Part shown: piece by piece, positions 1-7,819 of the stretch
How positions within the stretch are numbered: the stretch's first letter is position 1
Layout: each line of letters begins with the position of its first letter
Source: Nitrospirota bacterium
GTDB taxonomy: Bacteria; Nitrospirota; Nitrospiria; Nitrospirales; Nitrospiraceae
Direction of reading: 5' to 3'
DNA length: 21,678 nt
Assembly (NCBI GenBank): GCA_016222925.1
Contig: JACRQB010000075.1
Span: forward strand, 1 to 21,678
The notes under the pieces: generated by a model
The model's input: the letters and a program-made list of their open reading frames with translations, nothing else
The model's database searches: none
Told to the model about the DNA's origin: nothing
Position numbers and translations under genes: made by a program

Positions 1-915
1 CGGCGCATGTTTCAGAATGCCACCGATATAATACAAACAGAGCTGTGAAATCCCGGCATAGTCCTTCCCGGCAAAGAGGGGTTTTCCATCCTTCCAAATG
101 CTCTGGTGCGTGTGCATCCCGGATCCAGCATCACTGAAGAGTGGCTTCGGCATAAAGGTCGCCGTCTTCCCATGTCGGCGCGCCACATTTTTGACGATGT
201 ACTTGTACAGCATCATCTTATCCGCGGTCCTCAGAAGCGAATCAAAGCGAATATCGATCTCGGCTTGGCCGGCCGAGGCCGTCTCGTGATGGTGCTTCTC
301 CACCGCGATGCCGACCTTTTCCATCTCCAGCACCATTTCGCTTCGGATGTCTTGTTGGGTATCAGCCGGAGCCACCGGAAAGTACCCTTGCTTGTGACGG
401 ATCTTACCGCCCAGGTTGACCCCCTCTTGCCCCATGTTCCAGGCGCCTTCTTCTGAATCCAGATAATAGAAGCCGCTGTGGCTGGTTTGGTCATACCGGG
501 CATGATCGAAGATAAAAAATTCAGCTTCCGGCCCCCAGAATGAATTGTCGCCGATCTTCGTACTCTGCAGATACTTCTCCGCTTTTTGGGCGATGAACCT
601 GGGATCACGCTCGTAATTTTCGCGAGAAATCGGATCCACGACATTGCCGGTCAAGCTGAGCGTCGGCACTGCGGTAAACGGATCCAAGCACGCCGTGGCA
701 GGATCCGGCACCACCAATAAGTCACTGTTGTTGATGGCCTTCCAGCCGCGGATCGACGATCCATCGAGGCCAGACCCATCCTTGAACAGGTCTTCCGTCA
801 GCTCGCTCACAGGGATGGTCATATGTTGCCAGACACCGGGCAGATCGACGAATTTCAGATCCACCATCTGAATCCTGTGCTTCTTGGCAAACTCCAACAC
901 CTCACGCACATTCAT
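1..915 (-). CDS. glnA: Glutamine synthetase type I, GlnA (N-terminal 305 residues; 3' end outside window)
   Basis: Makes glutamine from glutamate, ammonia and ATP in the cytoplasm; it is the main ammonium-assimilation enzyme. I translated the minus strand from ATG at 915, preceded by a strong AAAGGAGG site. The product starts MNVREVLEFAKKHRIQMVDL and stays open to base 1. Type I landmarks are present in order: DGSSIRGW near residue 52, the GPEAEFFIFD strand near 128, the AGQAEIDIRF strand, VEKHHHE, and KTATFMPKP followed by GSGMHTHQS, which belong to the active site. The adenylylation loop and C-terminus would lie beyond the window (family length about 470). It sits 57 bases downstream of glnB and is probably co-transcribed with it. 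There is no sign of damage in the visible part. Confidence 0.97.
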   Translation of the reverse strand, partial: MNVREVLEFAKKHRIQMVDLKFVDLPGVWQHMTIPVSELTEDLFKDGSGLDGSSIRGWKAINNSDLLVVPDPATACLDPFTAVPTLSLTGNVVDPISRENYERDPRFIAQKAEKYLQSTKIGDNSFWGPEAEFFIFDHARYDQTSHSGFYYLDSEEGAWNMGQEGVNLGGKIRHKQGYFPVAPADTQQDIRSEMVLEMEKVGIAVEKHHHETASAGQAEIDIRFDSLLRTADKMMLYKYIVKNVARRHGKTATFMPKPLFSDAGSGMHTHQSIWKDGKPLFAGKDYAGISQLCLYYIGGILKHAP

Positions 916-972
916 ACCCTTCCTCCTTTGAGAGATCCTCCGCGATGATGTTCTACCGCTTGGACCTTACCG

Positions 973-1311
973 TCACAGCGCGGTTTCCCCGGTTTCACCC
1001 GTCCGAATGCGCACGACCTCGCTCAACTCTCGCACGAAAATTTTCCCATCTCCGATACTCCCAGTTTTGGCCGCGCTGGTGATGGCCTCGATCACCCGAG
1101 GCACCTGGGCATCCGTCACCGCGACCTCGATTTTCACCTTGGGCACAAACTCGATCGTATACTCTTGGCCTCGATACGTTTCCTTATGGCCTTTCTGACG
1201 CCCAAACCCTTTGACTTCGGATACCGTCATCCCCTGGACACCGATTTCCAATAGGGCATCCTTGATCTCTTCTAGTTTGAACGGTTTGACGATGGCCTCA
1301 ACCAGCTTCAT
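973..1311 (-). CDS. glnB: Nitrogen regulatory protein PII (GlnB/GlnK family)
   Basis: Small trimeric signal protein that senses 2-oxoglutarate and ATP/ADP and controls glutamine synthetase, ammonium transport and nitrogen transcription. The 112-residue length is the family norm. The start MKLVEAIVKPFKLEEIKDAL, the GFGRQKGH stretch near residue 35, the T-loop with Tyr51 (RGQEYTIEF), the B-loop around TGSIGDGKIFV and the C-terminal VVRIRTGETG are all typical. Tyr51 is the uridylylation site in proteobacterial homologues; whether it is modified here is unknown. The start is fixed by GGGGGAG seven bases upstream. The glnB-glnA order is common. glnB and glnK cannot be told apart from sequence alone; the lack of an adjacent amtB and the linkage to glnA favour glnB. 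Confidence 0.95.
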   Translation of the reverse strand: MKLVEAIVKPFKLEEIKDALLEIGVQGMTVSEVKGFGRQKGHKETYRGQEYTIEFVPKVKIEVAVTDAQVPRVIEAITSAAKTGSIGDGKIFVRELSEVVRIRTGETGETAL

Positions 1312-1405
1312 GTCGATACTCCCCCTTGCCCGACCAGTTCAGCAATCTCCAACAACCCTCCGATGAGGCTCCGTTGAGAAGCGGCCTCCAACCAACCGGG
1401 CAGCC

Positions 1406-1434
1406 ATCATAGCCCATCCTTTCCTATCACTCAA
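1406..1434 (-). promoter_or_regulatory. Sigma-70-type promoter for glnB-glnA
   Basis: On the minus strand there is TTGAGT (1429-1434), a 17-base spacer, then TATGAT (1406-1411). This is a good match to the -35/-10 consensus. Transcription would start near 1399, giving a leader of about 88 bases before the glnB ATG. No GG-N10-GC sigma-54 element is seen in this gap on the minus strand, although rpoN is encoded in the window. Promoter activity is inferred. Confidence 0.6.
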
Positions 1435-1435
1435 C

Positions 1436-1457
1436 GTGGAAATCGTGTAATTTCCAC
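1436..1457. promoter_or_regulatory. Perfect inverted repeat abutting the glnB promoter (candidate operator)
   Basis: GTGGAAAT (1436-1443), six-base spacer, ATTTCCAC (1450-1457): both 8-base arms match exactly. It ends one base upstream of the -35 hexamer, the position expected for an activator or a repressor of glnB-glnA. It does not resemble the NtrC site (TGCACC...GGTGCA). The cognate regulator is unknown. The rest of the 1312-1617 gap, from 1458 to the nadE stop, shows no gene and no clear terminator. Confidence 0.5.
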
Positions 1458-1617
1458 AAAATGGCTCGAACGTTTGCGGGCCTATAGGCTACGCATCGCG
1501 GTGGAATCGGCAGGACGCCTCAGGATCGAGACAGCCCAGGCGGCTTCGCACCTATCCGGAATCATTGGATACAGGCTTGAGTGGTCTCTGATGATCAGGA
1601 ACGAGAACCAGTGCGGT

Positions 1618-3228
1618 CTACTCCGGCTTGATCCGATAGCCGTTCGTAATCGGCATCCGTCGGTCCTTGCCAAAGGCGCGGTGCGTGATCTTGACACCCA
1701 GAGGTGCCTGACGTCGCTTGAACTCGCTGGCATCCACCATCCTGACCACGCGCAAGACTGTTGCACGATCGAACCCAGCCTCGACGATGTCGGCGAGCGA
1801 CGTCTTCGGCACATCCTTAATGACGGCGAACCCGCCGGCCATATCGCCGTACAGCGTCGAGTACCCCACGCTCATCTCACTCTTGTTCCCCGTGGTCAAT
1901 ACCAGATGTCCGAACTTATTGGATACCGCCATGAGCAGATTGCCGCGAATGCGAGCCTGGAGGTTTTCTTCGGTCGTATCTGCGGGGCGGTCGGCAAATG
2001 AGGGTGCCAGCGATTGTCGATAGGCATCACATGTCGGCGCAATCGGGATGGTCTGCACGTCAATGCGGAGACACCGTGCCAATTCCACGACATCCTCTTC
2101 GCTTTCCCGTGAGGTGTACGGAGACGGCATGAAGACGCCCAGCACGTGTTCGGCGCCAAGCGCATCCACCGCAATGGCCGCGGTCACTGCTGAATCGACG
2201 CCGCCGCTCACCCCAATCACCACTCGGGTAAATCCGTTCTTGTGAACATAATCTTTCACGGCCAGTACCAGAGCCTGGTACACCGCTTCGATCTCCTCTA
2301 ATGGCTCTGCTATCTCTGGCAAGATTCGAGTCCGCTTCTTCTTTTGGCTCGCCGCGCCCTTCACCACGAGACGATCGACGGCCGACATAGCTTTTCTAGT
2401 CCATGCCGCTTTTCGTCCATGCGTCATACGCCTGCGTGACACAGCTTCCACGTTCACATCGGCTACCAGCAGCTCTTCCCGAAACACATGGCCACGGGCA
2501 ATCACCGTGCCGGATTGATCCAGAATCACACTGTTCCCGTCGAAGACCAGCTCGTCTTGACCGCCAACCATATTCGTATAGGCGAGAATGACTCCGTTGT
2601 CCCGCGCGCTCGTCGCCAACATCTGCTCCCTCGAGCCATTGTTACTGATATGAAATGGAGAGGCATCAATCGTGACGATCACCTCGGCGCCGGCCGCTCT
2701 GTAGACAGGGATGGGCCCTTCCGGCGACCACATATCTTCACAGATGGTCACCCCAATGGTCGTTCCGTTGACGAGAAGCATCGGGAGCCTCCGTCCAGGG
2801 AGAAAATAGCGGCTTTCATCCCATACCCCATAGTTGGACAACTGCCATTTACTGTAACTCCCGACTACCTTGCGATCGACAATCACTGCTGCCGCATTGT
2901 AGAGCGTACGCCGACCGGCTGTGCGCATCGACGGCCGAAAGGAATGTGGATCGCGTTGGTCTCCTTGTCTCACATACCCTACCACCGCAACTACCCCGCG
3001 ACAGGCTTGGGCGATCTCGTTCAGAACCCGTACGTTCTCTTCGACAAACTGCGCCCTGAGCAGGAGGTCTTCGGAAGGAGAGCCAGTAATGGCCAGTTCA
3101 GGGAATACGACGAGATCAGCGTTGACCTTCTTCGCGTCTCGGATCCAGGTCGTGATACGGTGGAGGTTCCCGGTCAGATCCCCGACGGTCGGGTTCATCT
3201 GTGCCATCGCGATGCGCAACGTTCGCAT
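1618..3228 (-). CDS. nadE: Glutamine-dependent NAD+ synthetase NadE, with an internal deletion
   Basis: Amidates nicotinate adenine dinucleotide to NAD+, using ammonia released from glutamine by its own N-terminal domain. Residues 1-265 are a nitrilase-type amidase with the triad Glu44 (FPELAITG), Lys127 (YSKWQL) and Cys163 (TICEDMW). From about 310 it is the synthetase, with the PP-loop SGGVDS at 341-346 and TGNKSE at 447. I start it at ATG 3228 (MRTLRIAMAQ, GGAG just upstream). The open frame runs on to 3369, but those 47 codons are low-complexity, unlike the family, and overlap the aroB tail. After KDVPKT (residue 476) the family normally has about 55-60 residues including the PPSAEL...Q.D..SLPPY loop. 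Here SLADIVEAGF follows directly, so that active-site loop is missing. The end, EFKRRQAP...FGKDRRMPITNG, is normal. Confidence 0.9.
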   Translation of the reverse strand: MRTLRIAMAQMNPTVGDLTGNLHRITTWIRDAKKVNADLVVFPELAITGSPSEDLLLRAQFVEENVRVLNEIAQACRGVVAVVGYVRQGDQRDPHSFRPSMRTAGRRTLYNAAAVIVDRKVVGSYSKWQLSNYGVWDESRYFLPGRRLPMLLVNGTTIGVTICEDMWSPEGPIPVYRAAGAEVIVTIDASPFHISNNGSREQMLATSARDNGVILAYTNMVGGQDELVFDGNSVILDQSGTVIARGHVFREELLVADVNVEAVSRRRMTHGRKAAWTRKAMSAVDRLVVKGAASQKKKRTRILPEIAEPLEEIEAVYQALVLAVKDYVHKNGFTRVVIGVSGGVDSAVTAAIAVDALGAEHVLGVFMPSPYTSRESEEDVVELARCLRIDVQTIPIAPTCDAYRQSLAPSFADRPADTTEENLQARIRGNLLMAVSNKFGHLVLTTGNKSEMSVGYSTLYGDMAGGFAVIKDVPKTSLADIVEAGFDRATVLRVVRMVDASEFKRRQAPLGVKITHRAFGKDRRMPITNGYRIKPE

Positions 3229-3326
3229 AGAACTCCGGTGAAACCCGCCTATCCCCGCTATCCGATCGCGCACGACACAGGAGGGAGGTTCATCTCGACT
3301 CCGCTCGGTTGGCAAGTAATCCGTAC

Positions 3327-4425
3327 TTAGGCATGACTCCGCGGAGAAGCTCGTGAAACAGCATGCCACTGCTCAAACATCTGTTTATCAATCGGCCCTA
3401 TCCGCACCTGTCCAATACGTTCGGGCCACACTCCGATGACCCGCCCTCCTGACACCTTCTTATCATGCAGCATGGCCTTCCATATGCTCCGGCGGCATAC
3501 GGTCACTCAACCCCGCCTCCGTTACAAGGCGGCGAATCGATTCCACCACTGCAAGAGAACAGATCTCCTGAAAACAGGCGAGTTCGGCTTCCTGTACTAA
3601 TCCAATCCCCACCGCTTCTCCGTGGACAAGCGACTGATACCCCCCCAACGATTCAAGCGCATGTCCGATGGTATGCCCATAGTTAAGGATTCTCCTGCGA
3701 TCTGATTCTCGCTCATCTGCGGCCACCACCTCGGCCTTGATCTCACAGGATCGCTTCACCACAGTCGCGACTATACCAGGCGCTTGCCTCCGTAACGCCG
3801 GCATGTGCCGCTGTAGATAGGCGAAGAAGGACTCGTCTGCAATGATTCCGTATTTAATGACTTCGGCCAGTCCGGCGACTACTTCCCGAGCGGGCAACGT
3901 ATGCAGCGTCAATGGATCGATCCAGACGGCGCGCGGTTGATAAAACGAGCCGATCAGGTTCTTCCCGAGCCGATGGTCGACACCCGTCTTTCCTCCGACG
4001 CTGGAATCGACCTGTGCCACAAGCGTCGTCGGCACCTGAATATAGGGAATACCACGTTGGTAGATCGAAGCGGCAAACCCGGCCATATCACCCACGACAC
4101 CTCCGCCGATCGCCACGAGCATCGACGACCGCTCAAACCGATGACGCGCCAACACGTCAAGGATCTGCTCCACCGTCTTCAGCGTTTTTGACCGCTCTCC
4201 GGGAGTCAGAATGATCGGAATGGGTTCCATCCCACACCGCTTGATCGCTTCCAGACTACTCTTGAGGTAGTGTCGGGCGACGTGCCGATCCGTCACAATG
4301 CCAACTTTCCCTCCTACACCGTGCTCCTTCAATCTCTTACCAAGCCTCGCCAACAGTCCGGCCTGAATCACAATCTCGTAACTTCTTTCAGATAGGGAAA
4401 CGGGAACCGTGAAGATTGCAGTCAT
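3327..4425 (-). CDS. aroB: 3-dehydroquinate synthase AroB, frameshifted near the C-terminus
   Basis: Second step of the shikimate pathway (DAHP to 3-dehydroquinate), NAD- and Zn-dependent. The frame from ATG 4425 gives the N-terminal domain (VSLSERSYEIVI), the dinucleotide-binding region GGGVVGDMAGF, then VPTTLVAQVDSSVGGKTGVD. Metal ligands sit in AEVIKYG, NYGHTIGHALE and VHGEAVGIG. It ends early at TGA 3463-3465 after 320 residues; the family has about 360. The missing C-terminus lies in another frame directly downstream: SIWKAMLHDKKVSGGR, then PERIGQVRIGP, stopping at TAA 3327-3329. The frame therefore changes somewhere between about 3470 and 3510, by one extra or two missing bases. The spacing before SIWKAM also looks a few residues short. 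Joined, it would be about 365 residues. Either a sequence error or a damaged gene. Confidence 0.88.
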
Positions 4426-4509
4426 TTCGTAGCCCTGGAGAATCGGACGGAGTAGGACGGCATGTCAGATTTGTACCGCGCTCGTACGTAAACCATCCAC
4501 CGGATGGCC

Positions 4510-4537
4510 ATCGTATCACAGCCTCGGCAAGACTAAA
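4510..4537 (-). promoter_or_regulatory. Weak candidate promoter for aroB
   Basis: Minus-strand TTTAGT (4532-4537), 16-base spacer, TACGAT (4510-4515). Both hexamers are only partial matches. It lies between the pilQ terminator and aroB, where a new promoter is needed. Just downstream is a short hairpin, CCATCC (4493-4498) / GGATGG (4502-4507) with a three-base loop, which would fall in the 5' leader. Confidence 0.3.
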
Positions 4538-4600
4538 AAGCCGGTTACGTTCCGCGCAGAGCGCCAAAGCCCTGGGTGGGCTTGTCGCCATCTCTTTGGA

Positions 4601-4647
4601 ACAAAAGCAAGAGCCTGATGATGCTGAATCGCACCACCAGGCTCTTG
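4601..4647 (-). terminator. Intrinsic terminator after pilQ
   Basis: On the minus strand CAAGAGCCTG (4638-4647) pairs perfectly with CAGGCTCTTG (4608-4617). The stem continues inward as GTGGTG against CATCAT with two G-U pairs, giving 16 pairs and an 8-base loop. It is followed by CTTTTG. It begins 24 bases past the pilQ stop, so it closes the pilus operon. Confidence 0.8.
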
Positions 4648-4671
4648 GTGAGCACGGAAAGGAAACAGTCC

Positions 4672-6648
4672 TTAAGTCTTGATAATGCTTGGTGTGAGGA
4701 AAATGAGCAATTCTTGTTTCGAGACTGATTCGGACTTGTTCTTAAACAACCACCCAAGAACCGGCATACGGGATAGATAGGGAACGCCTTGAACATTGTT
4801 GTTTTGGCTATCGACAAAGACTCCACCGATCACCATGGTTTCGCCATCTCGAACGACCACCTGGGTGTTTGCCTCCCGTCGATCGATACTCGGACCGGCC
4901 GGATTGCTTCGTGCCCCGACAGCATTTCGTGTTGCTCGCACACGAAGCATAATTCTCTTTCCATCCTCCTTTGGATCGCGAGAGGTGATCTGGGGTGTGA
5001 CATTCAACTCCAAGTTTGCATCGACAAACGTCGTTTGCGTTCCCTGTAAGGATGTTGTCTGAAAGGGAATCGATTCGCCCTGAGAAATCTTCGCTTCGCG
5101 CTTATCCAATGTGGTGATCTTCGGCGCTGCGATCACCTTACTTAACCCGAGCAACTCTCCGGCTGAGAGCCGCATATCCAAGGCAAAGTCGCCGCCGAGT
5201 TTTCCAAAGGTCCAGCCGATCGACGGGACAGCAGGCAACCCACCGACCTGAGCCGGCAGATTCACCAGAAAGCTTCGATCGATCGTACTCCCCCCTGTCC
5301 CGGCTATCTGCCCGAATGGGCCGGTAATATTCGAGAGGGCAAAGAAATCCGTGGGTGTACGATTGCCCGCTTGGAAGCCCCACTGAATCCCCAAGCCTCT
5401 CGCATACACGGTATCGGCTTGCACGATGCGCGCCTCAATCTGAACCTGAGGGACCTCTAGATCAAGTCCCTCCACCAGCTGCTTAAGGACGACCAATTTG
5501 GATTCAGTATCTCGCACAACCAACGCATTACTCCCCGCATTAAATTGCATGACGCCGCGTGGGCTCAAGTTCTGCCGCAGTGTCATCATGAGCTCCTGAG
5601 CCACGATGTGCCTGATATAAAAAACGCGGTCGACGAGTTCTTCTGCCTTGGTCTTGGATTCTCTAGCACGAGCTTCTTCATCCTGCTGCTTGCCTATATT
5701 TGCCAGGGAATCGATCCACACAATACTCCCTTGGCGAATCATGCCGAGCCCATTCATCTTCAGCAGCATATCCAGGGCCTGGTCCCACGGGACACTGACC
5801 AGCTTCATGGTCACTTTCGACTTGACCCCTTCCCCAACGACCATGTTGAAGCCACTGACCTCGGCGATCAAACGAAGAATGTTGGTGATGTCGGCCTGCT
5901 GAAAGTCGAGCGAGATACGCCGACCGACAAATCGTGTTTGCCCTACAATAATATCGTCGGATCGGTCGTCCTTTTCAGCGGGAGCACTTTCTCCAGCCAT
6001 CTGGACGCGCTGCACCTTGAATTGAGCCTGCGCAGGGCCGATGATTCGCGTCGCCCGTTTGACCACACGATTCCCTGGCTCGAACAGCGCCCTACGGGCC
6101 TGGGGATGAGATGAGCCGATCTCTCCACCATCAATGTGCGCAGTGACAACAGCCGGCGCTTTCCGCTCGCTCGGCTTCAGAGTGATCAATACCTTATTAT
6201 CCTCTCGAGTCAGAGAAAACACCGGGCGTTCGGACACATCAAACACCAACCTGACCTTATCAGCATGGTGGCCTACTCTGATTTTCTTGAGCAAGTAGTG
6301 GTCGGCCCGTACCACCGATCGCCTCAGAGTGGACGATACGGCAGGAATATCGACGATGAGCCGGGACTCATCCAAAAAATTGGCCTCGGGAAATAGTTGG
6401 CCATCTCCGGCCACCACGACGGTCACCACATCCGTTTCGGGACGCACCTCAATGGCGGTCACGGCCTGTGCCAGCAATCGCGTCGCGGCCATTTCGGCCC
6501 GCGTGACATCACTCTGTTGTACCCTGCCGATCTCTTCGGCAACTGCGGGCCTCTGGGCACATATAGTCAGAGCAGTGAGCGACACCCCCAAGGCTCCGAT
6601 GAAACATCCAGCAGTCAGGACATTATCTGCGCGAAATAGTGGTTTCAT
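4672..6648 (-). CDS. pilQ: Type IV pilus secretin PilQ
   Basis: Outer-membrane ring through which type IV pili pass. It is 658 residues long. A signal peptide or hydrophobic start lies at about 10-37 (ending near RPAVAEE). An AMIN domain, which binds peptidoglycan in homologues, spans about 60-155. An STN/N0 domain is near 250-310 (ISLDFQQADITNILRLIAEVSGFNMVV). The N1/KH-like domain is near 340-400 (FYIRHIVAQELMMTL ... NALVVRDTESK). The secretin core runs from VQIEARIVQADTVYARGLGIQW to the end, with AAPKITTLDKREAKISQGE, LNVTPQIT and VIGGVFVD. ATG 6648 overlaps the pilP stop by four bases (ATGA), so translation is coupled. It is the last gene of pilMNOPQ and appears intact. Confidence 0.96.
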   Translation of the reverse strand: MKPLFRADNVLTAGCFIGALGVSLTALTICAQRPAVAEEIGRVQQSDVTRAEMAATRLLAQAVTAIEVRPETDVVTVVVAGDGQLFPEANFLDESRLIVDIPAVSSTLRRSVVRADHYLLKKIRVGHHADKVRLVFDVSERPVFSLTREDNKVLITLKPSERKAPAVVTAHIDGGEIGSSHPQARRALFEPGNRVVKRATRIIGPAQAQFKVQRVQMAGESAPAEKDDRSDDIIVGQTRFVGRRISLDFQQADITNILRLIAEVSGFNMVVGEGVKSKVTMKLVSVPWDQALDMLLKMNGLGMIRQGSIVWIDSLANIGKQQDEEARARESKTKAEELVDRVFYIRHIVAQELMMTLRQNLSPRGVMQFNAGSNALVVRDTESKLVVLKQLVEGLDLEVPQVQIEARIVQADTVYARGLGIQWGFQAGNRTPTDFFALSNITGPFGQIAGTGGSTIDRSFLVNLPAQVGGLPAVPSIGWTFGKLGGDFALDMRLSAGELLGLSKVIAAPKITTLDKREAKISQGESIPFQTTSLQGTQTTFVDANLELNVTPQITSRDPKEDGKRIMLRVRATRNAVGARSNPAGPSIDRREANTQVVVRDGETMVIGGVFVDSQNNNVQGVPYLSRMPVLGWLFKNKSESVSKQELLIFLTPSIIKT

Positions 6649-7253
6649 TCTGAGCCCTCTTTGGGATGTAGAAGCTTGACATGTTCTCGCTCCTGCTTCT
6701 TGCCATACACATCAGTGAACCGTTCCTGGACAATGATGCCGCGCTCGGTCACGGCGCTGACCACTCCGTTGTTTTGCCCAACCCTCGTTCCCCGTCGAAC
6801 GGTGTACCCATATCCGTCCGGGGTCTGAACCATTGCGGTATAGCCGTATGCCCCCCACACAATGGCAATGAGATTGAGCTCTGTCAGGGTCACGCGTTGC
6901 AAAGGTGGAAGGGTTGAATCCGTCTTCCCCGGCTGAAGCTCCTGGATAATCGGTGCAAATGGGTCTCGACGACCGGAAGGGTCATACCCACTCCCAACCA
7001 CACCGTCTGGTACGGACAGCTGAGAAGGCACCGAGGTGTTCACCCCAGACGATGGCGCTTCTATAGTTTGCGGAGCGGTTCTTGGAATTTCCGGCACAAC
7101 AGGCACCCTGAGCGCATCTTGCCTCATCGGAGCGATCATCCCAGAAACGGGGGAAGACTCGGCCTGTGCACCGGTGCTTCCTAAAAGGATGACACACACA
7201 CACACCACGCTGGCTCCAATAGATAGAGTATATTGTCTAGACTTCTTCCTCAT
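6645..7253 (-). CDS. pilP: Type IV pilus assembly protein PilP
   Basis: Periplasmic protein that connects the inner-membrane PilN/PilO pair to the PilQ secretin. It has 202 residues and an N-terminal hydrophobic segment (about 10-30, VVCVCVILLGSTGAQA). This may be a lipoprotein or ordinary secretion signal; no clean lipobox directly before a final Cys is obvious. A proline-rich linker follows (40-85). The PilP beta domain begins at YDPSGRRDPFAPII and continues through LTELNLIAIVWG, the YTVRRGTRVGQNNG turn and a final VKLLHP, all family features. It begins three bases after the TGA that ends the restored pilO frame and overlaps pilQ by four bases. Confidence 0.93.
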   Translation of the reverse strand: MRKKSRQYTLSIGASVVCVCVILLGSTGAQAESSPVSGMIAPMRQDALRVPVVPEIPRTAPQTIEAPSSGVNTSVPSQLSVPDGVVGSGYDPSGRRDPFAPIIQELQPGKTDSTLPPLQRVTLTELNLIAIVWGAYGYTAMVQTPDGYGYTVRRGTRVGQNNGVVSAVTERGIIVQERFTDVYGKKQEREHVKLLHPKEGSE

Positions 7254-7256
7254 AAC

Positions 7257-7819
7257 TCATTTACCAACTTGAGCCACTTTGGGAGCATTCACCGAAGAAG
7301 ATCCTCCGGAAACTGGCTTTTCTTGAGGCGCAGCGTATGCCACCAGGTCAAATGTTGTTTGCGAGACAATTCGTCCTTGTTCAATCTTCGGCGATCCCAT
7401 TCCACACTGACCGGCATCTTGATGAAAAGCTTCGACGCATCTTCCGTCTGGGCGCCTGGTTTCCACAGTCTGATATCGAGTCCCAATCGCACGCCGAGGT
7501 CAGACACCTGCTTCAGCAGCATGATCGCTTCTTCTTCCGGAGGGAGACGTTCCTTTTTCTTTGCTAATTCAATCTCGAGTTGCTTATTTGCGGCAACCAA
7601 CTCATCGAGATGTTTCACTTTAATCGTAAGTGTTTGAATTTCACTCTCCAGCTTGCTATTTTCAGCGTCGAGCGCCGTGATCGCTGCAGACTTCGGTTCT
7701 GCAATGTAGAAATAGAAGCCCGCGATCATGCCACCCACAAGCAGGAATAAGAGCGCGGCCTTTTGCGAGGCTGGCACACTGCGAAGCGCATCAAGATTGA
7801 GCTGTGGCAAAGCCATCAT
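7257..7819 (-). CDS. pilO: Type IV pilus assembly protein PilO, disrupted by a deletion and frameshift
   Basis: Inner-membrane partner of PilN in the pilus alignment complex. From ATG 7819 the frame is normal for about 139 residues: a transmembrane helix at about 20-40 (KAALLFLLVGGMIAGFYFYI), a coiled coil at about 45-95, and the start of the periplasmic domain to LFIKMPVSVE. It then runs out of frame as WDRRRLNKDE and stops at 7289. The expected ending is in another frame from 7400: MGSPKIEQGRIVSQTTFDLV, stopping at TGA 7257, right against pilP. Homologues have about 30 residues between PVSVE and MGSPK (the YH..A.FFD...LPRI.NV segment). That segment is absent here. The lesion at about 7400 is therefore a deletion of roughly 85-90 bases that also changes frame. 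pilN/pilO overlap by four bases. Confidence 0.87.

Noticed and set aside
1465..1480. TGGCTCGAACGTTTGC on the plus strand, resembling a sigma-54 site near glnB
   Set aside because: The GG-GC spacing is 11 rather than 10, and it faces away from glnB into the nadE antisense strand.
1474..2001. Plus-strand open frame of 175 codons
   Set aside because: Antisense of the nadE 3' end; no family resemblance and no ribosome site noted.
2488..3330. Long plus-strand open frame (280 codons) opposite nadE
   Set aside because: It is the antisense shadow of a conserved gene, with no recognisable domain and arginine/histidine-rich filler composition.
3229..3369. N-terminal extension of nadE to ATG 3369
   Set aside because: It overlaps the aroB tail, has no family similarity, and ATG 3228 gives the canonical MRTLRIAMAQ start with its own GGAG.
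5545..6114. Plus-strand open frame of 189 codons opposite pilQ
   Set aside because: The sense strand is fully explained by the PilQ N-terminal and N1 domains; the antisense product has no recognisable features.
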